NCBI GenBank assembly: GCA_023101725.1
Contig: JALJCO010001245.1
Span: forward strand, 62,001 to 126,000
Direction of reading: 5' to 3'
Length of the DNA: 64,000 bases
DNA from: Atherinomorus stipes
Lineage: Eukaryota > Chordata > Actinopteri > Atheriniformes > Atherinidae
Part shown: piece after piece, positions 34,533-45,700 of the stretch
Layout of the letters: every line of letters starts with the position of its first letter
How positions within the stretch are numbered: position 1 is the first letter of the stretch
The notes under the pieces: generated by a model
The model's database searches: none
What the model was told of the DNA's origin: nothing
Seen by the model: only the letters and a program-made list of their open reading frames with translations
Translations under genes and position numbers: made by a program

Positions 34533-35664
34533 GTTATCGGTTTTCTTCGCCAACCTGCTCTGGCGCGCATGTTCCTGCGCTCTGAAGGCGTGGTTTCGGG
34601 CAGTGTGTGTTTTATTTAATGCAGCTTGCTGGAATAATTTTTCCAAGATTGCCAATCCCAACTTTAAAGTATATCAGGAAAAATGAGTTTGGCCTTTATT
34701 GACTTGATACAGTATGCTTGGTGTGGTTCTGTTTTCAGTTGTTCATTAAAAGGTCTGACTGAAATATTTAACAAATATAATTTTTACTGAAAAAACACAC
34801 AAAAGTAAGGCTCTCATGATAAAATAAAGGAAAAAATGCTTACCAACAAGCAAACCACTCATAATTGCTGATATGAGTGGTTAAAAAAAAAGATCAAAAA
34901 AGAAGAATCTTTAAAAAGACAAACATCCAATCACTAGACAATGCCAGCTGAGTTTTCTTTGAATGTTATTAAATGAATAAATTATATTAATAAAACAACC
35001 AACATGTTTCTGCTGCTTTGATTCACCTTCATCTCATTTGAACTGAAGACAAAAGTTGCTGTGACGCACTCAGAGATCAAAGCGAAATGAGAATGAGGCC
35101 AGTTTGTCATAATTCATTGTGAAATGGTCACATTTAATGGTTGAAACCTGTCATTGTATATACATCTATAAAAAAGACCCCAGGTACAGGTTACGACATT
35201 CTACCGCTAATACATACATTATTATTATTATTATTAAATAATAAACTTTTTGTTCAATGTTAAAGTTACATATCATACTTTTACAAAATAGGATCAAGGA
35301 GAATTAAACCATTATGAATGTCTGAAAACAAAAGCAAAAAAAGGAGAAACAATGAAAAGGAAAAAAACTAATAAAGCCCTATATGTGTCATTTTATTATA
35401 TGTCCATAAAAAATACAATAAACACATCAATATTTCTTTGAATAACATAACAGTAACTGCTGATATTGGCTAATGAAATGTAAAACTGCAAAAAGACATT
35501 TTTTTTTATGTATGTAAAGGCGCCAAAATCTGAAAACTATTTTGTGTTATTGTATTTTACAGCACAGAGCAGAAGGGGGAACAAACAAACTCGTGCCACA
35601 GTTTCCAATAACCAAACAAAAGTAAAAAAAAAAGAGAGAAAAGGAAAATGATGGGAAAAGAAGC

Positions 35665-36717
35665 GTTCAGTCTGAAATCCACTTTATTTTCTTTTTTTAC
35701 AATCTAGGTCCTTCTTGCCACTTACTGTAAGCACATGTAAAGCTAACTGTCTACGTAATCCACGCTACCATTACTGGATTCTTTGAAGTGTTTGTCCTCG
35801 GATCGGCGAAAGGCTCCCCCCATGGGTTTAGATTCAGCTGTCGGAGGTGTGCGGACTCGGAGTGATCCAGTTTTACTGTGGCCTCTTTGTTGGTTGGAGT
35901 GTTTGCACAATCAGGAGCTGCGGGCTTCCTCGGATGTACCCCGAGTTTGATCCGCACATACCGCACTTCAGCTGCTGTGTCACACTCGCACACATACACA
36001 CACAATTTTCTGGGGGTTTTCAACCCACGATGAAACAGGCACAGGCTTCAGGAAGCTCGATGAGTTGTTTGGGAACCGTTTTTGTGGTGGGTGTCGATGA
36101 GTCTTTGGCATGATGATTGGGCTGTGTACGGGGCCGCTACTGTAGCTGTACATGCAAACACACCTGTCCTAAATATGTGTGTTTGTGTGTTTGTCTGTAA
36201 AGCACTATGCACTTCCGAAGAAAGTAAAAAGAAAGGCAGTTAATGAATAATAAAAGAAAAAAGAAAAAGGTAACTCAGAGATGTTTTCAGTCAGCTGAGG
36301 ACTTGGCGTTCTTGCTCTGAGGAGGAGCTTCCTGAGCCAAGCTGAACAAGTCCGTCTGCTGCGGCTCGCCCAAAGCCACCGTGGCGCTAGCTTTAGTCTG
36401 TACGTTGCGATGTAACTGCTGTCGTTGTGGTCGTTCTCACTGCTCCTGTTGATGACGATGCCGTTTTTTTTTTTTTTTTAAAGTTCCTCTGAAGAATCTC
36501 TTAGTCACCATTAATCAAAAATGCTGGATCGCATTATCATCGTCTGATTTCAGGTCTAAGTAATTTTGCTGAGTAACTGTGATGGACAGAAATGATCAAT
36601 GCACTGTATTGTTGAAACATGTGCAAAATAGAAGAAAAAACAAAAACACCAGCCTCCTCCTCTTCATCCTCTTCTTCCTCCTACCTCTCGCCACCCCTCA
36701 GGAATAAGACATTTACA
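35665..36717 (-). other. cntfr: cntfr terminal exon, 3' untranslated region
   Basis: On the - strand a strong pyrimidine acceptor (GTTTGTCTCTGTCTCCAG) ends at 36719 and the exon begins at 36718 with A, which completes the stop codon TG|A. The rest is untranslated. Oddly, 36287-36480 is GC-richer and open in two frames, one ending QEAPPQSKNAKSSAD and stop, which looks coding although no family is recognised. Confidence 0.6.
35683..35688 (-). terminator. cntfr: Probable cntfr poly(A) signal
   Basis: TTTATT on the + strand (CCACTTTATTTTC) reads AATAAA on the - strand, about 1.03 kb below the proposed terminal-exon acceptor at 36719. It would set the cntfr 3' end near 35665. Confidence 0.5.
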
Positions 36718-39700
36718 TCTGGAGACAGAGACAAACACAAATTAGACATCTCAAGCTGGCCCACTTCTTTGTTGTCTCTTTTTATCCGTCATTGTTTCTC
36801 CACTGGATTCTTCTTCTTACCCACCACCTACATAAGACTGTTATCAACAGAACTGAACTATTCAAAGAATTAGCCTGTTGTTAAGATCTTCCTCGATGAT
36901 GAAAAAGAATAGATAGAATAGAATAGATTTTTTTCATGCAACACGGCAAATGGCAAAACACATGATCACAGTCCCAAAGAACAAGGAAGTGAGATTCAAA
37001 ACTAAGCTTGGGCATCAACCAATGACGAACGCAGTACTCTTCTTGTTATTTATAAATTCATCATGTTTGTTTATAATATATTTTTGATCATATATATATC
37101 AAGAAGGTACTTCCAAATGGCTGAGTGGGGCATTGGGGGGTTAGTCCTTTCATACTGTGTGTATCATATTTGCAAGATAAAGTTTCTTAGACCTAATGCA
37201 TCACCTTACGGTAAAAACTTTGCTCAAAACCCTGAACACAATCTAATGCATGTCTTCTGCCCCCTGGTGGAGAGCTATTGCATTACAAAAATTCTGACAT
37301 CACACAGTAAAAAAACAAAAAAACAAAACAAAAAACAAAACAAAAAAACTTTTTTTTATATGTAAAAGGCAAAGGAGTGACTTCATATTGAAAAAAAAAA
37401 TAGAATTTTCTTCCCATTATTTATTGGGTCAGACTTTAACTGATTAACAAATTAAGAATTTATTCTTATTCCAAGTTCAGTTATTTCTCTGACTATTTTA
37501 TGTTTTGCTATGAGACTGGGTTGTTTATTCTTGTGTATGTTTAAATCTATCCATCACATATTCATACATATTTTCTGCTAAAACATTGGTCAATCACACT
37601 GAATGAGAACAGATTTCCATTTGGACTCAGTGTGATGTGCAATAGTATTGATGAGGTCAATGAGTTAACAGTACGTACTTTAACCATATTTCACCATTTT
37701 GTTCATTGGTAAATTCTTGTTTTCAAGGAGCTAAGTTCAACAAGGTTCAGAAACAATGGGTATGTGGATGTTTAAGGCCCATTTATGCTCCCTTTAGGTG
37801 GATTTATAGTTGTGCGTTGTCTGCGTCTGCGTAACCGCCATAGCCTCCGTGTAGGGTCTGCGTAAGTCCGCGGAGGGCTGACGCACACCGCTCTGGACCC
37901 GACGTGCATCCTGGCTACGCGAACGCAGTGACGAAGAAGTACTCTCATGTGATCGGCCAGAGTGCGATTACATGTTTACGGAATTCTGGAGGTTCTCGCT
38001 GAATTTGCGCCGTTCCACCATTTTTTAAATCCACAAACAATGGATCAGATAGACGAGAGACTGATCGAGGAGATTAGAAAATATAAATTATGAATAAATG
38101 CCTCATCCAGGCACTTTCCAAGAGGGAATGCCCCCAGAAGTTAAGTAAACCATCGAAGAAGACTGCCTTGTGGAGTTTACAAGATGATACTAGCTGCACT
38201 GCCGCCTTCATAGTGAAAAGGGTGCTGCAACACGTCGCCCGTACCTTACGCACAAGTGTGAGAGCATATCCCATCCGTGTTAGCTATGTGGGCCCGACGT
38301 GCCGCAGGAACGCGCGACTATAAATCCAGCTTTACGTACATAAATGGGGACGTCCGCTTCATGCGTCGCCCTGCGTGACTGCCTTCATGCTTCCATGCGT
38401 CTTCTGCGTTCCCATGGCTCATAAACCAGTTTGTCCGCTAGGCGGCAGTGCTGCCTGTCCTTGTGTACTGGTGATGTGATGTCGTATTTTCCGACACACT
38501 CGCACAGCCTCTCCTCAAAAGCTCCATCCATGTCTACAGATTCTCTCTGTTTGTTTGGCGTCCTCTTTCTCAGATGCTTTTACTGGGCTAATGAACCCGG
38601 CTGTTTTTGTGTTGTTATTTTTCCGGTTCCTGTTCTTCTTCTCCGGTTTGTTCTTTTCGCTGGCTGCATATCAGCTCCACAGCTCAACACATACCCCACG
38701 GTGGCCGGTGGTATTGCTCCGTCTTCTGTGTCGCGTGACGGACCAACAAGCCCCTCGAAAACGCACCAAATTACGTACGTAACCGATGCAGACGACGGAC
38801 GAAACTGTCCGTCCGTCTGCGTATCCGTCCTCTGCGTGGAGCATAAATGGGCCTTTAAGATTAAGGATGTTGAAGAGATGCAAGAAAATAGGAAAAAAAA
38901 AACCTTGTTTACAAGCTTTAGAGCAAACTTAACATCTTAACTGGGACATCTACAGTCTCAACGACAGTGAAAATTATATTAAACCTGTGTGATTGCTAAC
39001 TTTCACAGCTGCTGTAGCTCTTAAAATACTGTCTGCTCTTGACAAAAACAATCATGAATTGAGCTGCCAATAGACAGTATGAGTGAATGGGTGAAAATCA
39101 ATTCTGAAGACGAGCGTATGAAGGCTTCTTTCAGCGGGTGGGTGTGTTTGTTTGTGTGTAATTGCTCACCATATCAACAGCAGCAGCATTCCTAACAGCA
39201 AAGGGGAGAAAAATGTGAGGACTCGGGCGGCTCTGCCCACCGGAGGTTCAGCCTTCTGTGGTGCGTTGGAGGACGGTATGGGAGAGGTCTTAGTCTCTGT
39301 GGAAAGGTAGGCAGACAAAACAAGGACACTTATCAGCACATTTTCAATGTATTCCTCTGGATCCTCAGCCTCTTGGTTTTTTACTTCATTGTGGTTTTCT
39401 TTGGTCACACCGTGTACAATGGAGCGGTTCCCCGGGGGGCAAAATGTTCAGTGTATTGTTCTGATGAATGGATGCTGAAAAGTGCTCATCATAATGGGAG
39501 GAACCGAACAGAAAGGAAAATATAGGGAAGAGCAAAATCAATTCTAATCTGCAAGCACAATCGATACAGGACTTGTCAAAGCAGTTATGAAGTGAACTGA
39601 AGGAAAAAAAAAAAAAAGTAATTCACTCTGAAGCTACGGGGAAATGGAGGGGAAAACTGGAAATGAAGAGCAAAGTAGATGAAAAGAGGAAGAGGTAAAA

Positions 39701-42700
39701 AAAGTAGTAGTGGATACAAAAAAAATGATTAGTTACAGCTACAAATTCACAGTACACATCCGTCGCATGGTTAATTCATATTTTAATCTTTTATAACCTG
39801 AATTCCTGCAATTGGGGGACTTTGTGAACAGATGGTGACAAACTGGGCAAAATAGGCGCTTTGGAGACGTCGCCTGAACCGTTTGCATGAAGACTTGCTA
39901 AGTTTGCTCTATTTTTCTTTATCAGAGTTGGTCTTTACACAAATAATGTTCACATACTGTTTAATACTATGATTTGATGGAGGTTTGCAGAAACATTATT
40001 CCAGTTTCTGCTCTGTGGCATCTTGATGTTCCTCACCAGTAACACTTCAACTAATACTTTCACATCTTAACAAATCTCACGAGTCTTTCCTTTACTATAA
40101 AATAAAAGAATTATAATAGACTTTGTGGTTGCAGAGATACTCATTTTATTCCTGGTATGCAACTTTTAACAAAAACAGGCAAAAGGCTCAAAGAGTTAAA
40201 GGATGCAATGGGAGCTGCAGGCAGCCTGAAGCCCCACTGAGTCACAAAAAGAGTCACAAAAATAAGAATCTTCTTTTATTTCCCCACCGTGCTAGTACTA
40301 AATATAGAGCTAACATAACATAACTTTGACCTGATAATCCAGTTAAAAGCTACTATATTCAGTTTAAATATACAGCTCAAAGTTAGTTGCACATTCACAG
40401 TTAATACAACAGCATTCAACTGTGAAAGAGCGAGAGGGCATAAACTGCTGACGGCAAACATAAATTTGCTTAAAATCACTACGCGCTAAAGCAGTTTTTA
40501 CTTCTTCAGGTTGGTTTTATGTTGCTAGACAAATGAAAATATCACAGCTTAATGCTTTATAAACGGGAGTTTTGCTACTGCTGCAGGCAGCACGGTAGAT
40601 ATTAACTCATGCAAGATGTTTGCCGCTCAACAGAGACCTCCAGCTTCCTTTTTTCTTTTTAGCGGAGAGAGTATATGATTTCCCTCTCCTTGCAATTAAT
40701 GGCTGTTGTGTTGTACTGCGTTGGGAGTCGGCAGATATTAGAGCGAAGCAGCCAGGTGTGAAATAGCCAGAGAAAGAGGGAACTAGGGCGCATTTAACAT
40801 GTTCAGCAGCAGCTCAGTGCAATACATCCTGCCTGCAGCAAAACGCTGCGCCGTGGAGTGGAGGAGAGAAAATAAAAATTATGCAGAAATATTGTGCCTG
40901 TGACAAGGAGAGACAGTTATAGGGTTTACGCTGATGTAACAAGCTAGTTGAAGGCAGGTAAACAGCGGAGACAAGACAATGATGGGGGGGGACTGATAAA
41001 CATCAGTGTGGGGGTGGAGAAGAGAAGCAGGGGGAATAGCACTGAGGAAAAGAGCTGGATGACTTGAACTTTAAATGAGCTGCTTGTTTATGTAAACACT
41101 GTTGATCCCCGAGTCTCCAGGTTACACCAGTCTAAACCGCAGCTATAAGAAAATCATGAATTTCTGCCATCACCCAAAGGTGCATGATGTTCCATTCAAA
41201 GATCAGAGTCTCCTTTTCTGCCTATTTGTCTGAGAATTGAGACGTCCCAGTTTGAACTTAGCAAACATCCGCAGAAAGAAATTACTGATAAAGAAAAGCA
41301 GCCATGGAATTTCAGATACAGCCAGATCTGACCAGAATGGGGCACTAACAGTTTCTGTTCCAGCAGTTTGCTTAAATCAGCTACATAATGAATATACAGA
41401 CTCTTACCTATCAAAATTCAAACTGGAGGAAAGTTTTAGGAATGATAGAGATTTATTATTTAAAAAACTTCTTTATAAAAGCATCAAAAACACAGTCAAC
41501 CAAACTGATAAGTTATGGACATGTATGGTAATTCCTTCATTATTCATTCAATCATTATGCAAGTCTAAGGTCTGCTATTGATTGCAAGTGTGGCTCATTT
41601 GGAAACTCTCCCTGTGAACCCACAACATGAGGTCATAGCTAGATTCCATCTTAATGAAACAGTCCGTCTTAAAGATACAATAATAGAAAAGAACAGATCA
41701 GGAAAATAAGGGGTAACAGGAACAGATGCTTCGATGCTTAATGCTCAACAATGGAAGAAGATTTGAGGATCTTTCCTGTCCTTAAGGAAGAACTGAGTGA
41801 ACAATGCTCTGCAGGAGGTAAATAAAGAAGTTTGACAAAACCAGTTTATCACAAAGAACAGAACAGACTAAATGTGTCTCAAAATGACTGGAAGAATAAA
41901 ATCCAGGGGAAATGTTAGAACGACTCAGGATGAAGTCACCTGCAAAACACCAGCTGTCTGTGTTTATGGATGATGTGACAGAAGACAGAGGTTGCTGGAT
42001 TATTTTCTGAAGTGTAAGAGGATTACTTTCAGTCAGATTACCCAAAACATAATGTCAGAGCAGCCCGTAAGTTTTGGAAATAATAAAAAAAGAATATTCT
42101 CCAGATGATTTTTGTAAACTAAAACTAAACAATTTAGAAAAACTCCACAATCCACAACTGAAAAACAATGCAGGAAACTGCCTGAGAAAGGAGCAAAAAA
42201 GAGGATGTATTTTAAACCAACACTTTATCAATAGTTATGCTAATTCACTAGTTACATTTAAGCCATTAAAAACAGAAAATTTCCTTCAAATTACACAGCT
42301 GCACTTAACACATTTTGAATAATATTAAAGCTCTACATTAGCTCATATTAAATCTCAGACTCATTTTAGATGAGACATTATTGGATTAAAACTTTCCTTT
42401 GGAGATTCCTCTATTTCTATAATAAACAGCTGTAAAATTTATTTGATAGCTTAACACTTCCTGATGCATTTGTCCGGTCCAGACGGTGCTTCTTATGAAG
42501 CACTTGTCCACATACTCCTGTTCTACAGCATGCCAGGAAACAGAAAGTAAACATTTATAAATAGTAGCAGACATGAAACAGATAAGAAGTGATAGCTAAT
42601 TTTGCCGTTTGGTGCTAGACAGTGTCCAGTTTCTGTCTCACACGGCGGGTGAGACAGAAACTTATATCTTAGATGGTTCCGACGCTACGCTTGGCTGCAA

Positions 42701-45700
42701 CCTTTTAGAGTCTCAGCTGATCTCCGTTTTACCTCCTGGAATGTGATGGCTAAGCAATGGTCCAATTGAGGATGGGATTTCTAAATGTCATGTCTGTCAC
42801 TACGCTATCGTTTTCATGGGAAGTCAGATTGTTGATGTCAGGAAAGAGGACAGAAACGTAATTACAAACCGCCGTGATTCCTCTGCGGAGTTTAGGCGAC
42901 CTGCTACCGTATGATACTGAGAGGCAAACAAAAGCAGGGCGCAGCTGAGATGCAAAGGCAAGAAAAGAGAGGAAGACGGAGACGAGATTGTGTAACTGTG
43001 TTTAGACTCAGAGCCACACGATCAATAAGTCACAGGAAGTGTGTTCATTTACGATTCAGCTGAGCAGAGAGAAAATATTGCTCTGCGTGGAGATGTTAAC
43101 AAGCTGTACGGCTGAAAGAAAGTGGGCCCGACTTTTTGTGCATATTGGTTGGGTTGTGCACAGGAAATCAGATATTTTCCATGTTCCCGTTCTCATGCGA
43201 TTCCCTTCAAACTGAATGATCCAAAGTTTGCAAACTGCAGTAAAAGTGCATAGCTTCTTGTTTCTGCAAAACAAATGTCTCCATCAAATGGCTCCTGCAA
43301 TACATGCAAAATATAAAGTGGAATGAATCCACTGCATCCATCAGGCGCAACAGTAAGTAAACCTGGATTTTATTAATATGACCAGGGAACCTGGAGCTGC
43401 TAGAGACCTCTGCACGGCTGTAATCAGTCATCTAGGAAGTGACATCTGTAAGGGAAAAGCTTGCAAAAGGTCAAAGACAAAAGAGATTGTTATGAAGTGC
43501 TAGGTGGCAGGAACGAGAAGAGAGAGTGATCAATAGGAAGAAGTCAAAAAGAGGGGGGGGGGGGGGGGGCAGAAATGGAGAAGGAAAGAGAGACCTTGAG
43601 GCAAAAGGGAGGCAGAGAGGAAAAAGAGAACAGGACAAGGAGAGCAGGAGGGGAAGCAGAGAGGCGGCAGCTGGATTGAGAAGAAGCATGAGGAGAATCC
43701 CAATAACCTGCTGTTCTTTCCTTCAGACCAAGAATAATACACTGTGTACAGAGAGTTGGTGTGTGAGGGGACGCTGCGTGTTATCCGAGGCGAGGGCTGT
43801 GTTGGTCTGTGCTGTTTCTCTCTATCTGTTTCTGTTGGAGGATGCAGTGTGTTCATGCCGTGTGGGTTTTCAGCCCGCGTTGGTGAGCCAGGTGTGTGTG
43901 TGTGTGAGCTCATTAACGGCTGAGTGTGTGATGATCTGTGTGCAGTGCTGCTCTTGACCAACAGAAGTCAGTCTTGTACTGTAGAACTGCTGACTAATTT
44001 AACCGGACAGCCAAAGAGACGAGACGACGGCAGTTTGAAACAGAATTATTTTCAGTTTTCAAATTAGGGATAAATCAATAATTTAGTCAAAAACAATGAT
44101 TTTATTTGTATATATTTATATACAGTATTTTGGGCTGTATATAATATGCAGGGTGTGTGCAATACAACCATGTAAAATGTGAATAAGTTTGGCCACTCCT
44201 CACTTCAAGAGGAACTACTTCTTGTTATTGTGTGTGATGCCGTGTTGCTGTTTTGTTATGAAGGCATTAAAATTGAGCCCAAGACAAATTTCCCTCTGAG
44301 GGTAATAAAGTACATCTTATCCTATCGTATAACTGGGATTATCCTTTACAGATCAGTGCTAAAATTCAGCTTATCGACATGTGGATTTGGAAGAGTCTAA
44401 GTCCTACTTTCATCCTTCTTTGACCTCTTTATGATCATGCTTCATTATATTCCGTATTATTACTTTTGAAGAAACTAAAATCAATAAAAGAAAAAGATGC
44501 TAAAACATATTTACATACCGAGTCAAGACATTTCATAAAAGAGGTTACATGTAGGTGTAATAGGTTACAGTGTTTTTCTTTCCCCGCATCTCTGATCAGT
44601 GTCAGTGAACCGTCTGCTCATGAGGAGCATAAGGTACCAAACTGTGGTGAGTATAGAGCAGCAGCATTATCCAGAAATTCAGAGCTCGTCTTTATGATCT
44701 ATAATCTTTGACTTTTGTTGAAAGACAGCTGAAAAGGTCTACCTGACTTATGATAAAGCCAGTTATAATATCACACCTTATGGGTTTACATTTTATGATT
44801 ACCACAAGATGAAAAGACATGGTCTATTTCCAGAGATACAGTGCAAGTTTTTTTTTTTAAGTCCAACTACTTCAGTTTCTACAAGTCAATATAATTAAGA
44901 TTACATATGTAACAAGAAAACATTTAAATTTATACACCATGTTTCCTTCAAAGCTGTTCATGACTCATGGGTATTGAGAAATCAAATGAGACGAGTTCAG
45001 TGGGAATGGCAAGCAAACCCCCTGCTGGTATCCAAGAATGTTTTACTTTCTAAGGTTGTTTTGTAAAACAGAGCAACACATTGTCCTTTGGCTACAAGTA
45101 AGCTTCCCCACAAGCATCTGCAAGAGCAGGTGACATAACATGGCACCAGCTTATCCTGGTTCAGGTCTTCAGCTTGTCCTCTACTGCATTCCTGCAAGTC
45201 AGCTGTGTCACCTCCAATCCTTTGCAACGTGCAGTCTCACTCTGTTTGGCTCCCCAGCGGTGCAACAGCTACCAAATGCTAACGCCATCAAAGCATTGGC
45301 ATTCCCTACATTCAAGAATCTCTTAAACACCTCCTCTCCAAACATCTCTAACACACTTAACTCACACTGACTGAGCACTTCTCCACTTCTTCTACTCGTA
45401 CTCGGTTCTGTAAATAGATTCAGCCCCTCATGTTTCTGCCATGTTGTTCTTCCAATAGATGAGGCTCTCAGCTTCAGATGTAATCAGTACTCTGTGATAT
45501 GAGTGATTGCAGTAGCCAAAGAACAGGGAGCACAACTTTTCTCACGTATCACACTGACCGTTGTTTATTCTTTGCTGTTCCAGTCTGATCTGAGAGGTGT
45601 GTACACTTCAGTCCTGGAATGGATGTTTTGAAGTTTGGGGATCATCAGTGCGTTTAGAGATTTCTGTTTGACAAGCAAGTCAACCTTGATATCTACCACA

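Larger units (their letters stand above)
26691..35660. other. Intergenic region between tmem267 and cntfr
   Basis: About 9 kb with no supported gene. It contains two non-LTR fragments (27310-27570, 29110-29407), a 2.3-kb hAT-type element with smaller elements inside (29508-31783), and a hAT-type MITE with a perfect 8-bp duplication (34106-34532). Repeat-poor stretches at about 28100-28900 and 32330-32660 could be regulatory (see separate entries). The rest is AT-rich and shows nothing I recognise. Confidence 0.5.

Noticed and set aside
36287..36718. Extending cntfr into a cytoplasmic tail through the coding-like segment
   Set aside because: The candidate acceptors at 36.4 kb lack pyrimidine tracts or are in the wrong phase, while the acceptor at 36719 is excellent and makes a stop codon as in mammalian CNTFR, which ends at Leu-Leu-Ile.
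38431..38940. 169-codon open frame
   Set aside because: It lies mostly inside the Harbinger-like element and its frame follows the CpG-rich repeat composition, with no protein family resemblance.
43526..43961. 143-codon open frames on both strands
   Set aside because: They are produced by a purine-only block and a poly-G run; composition explains them.
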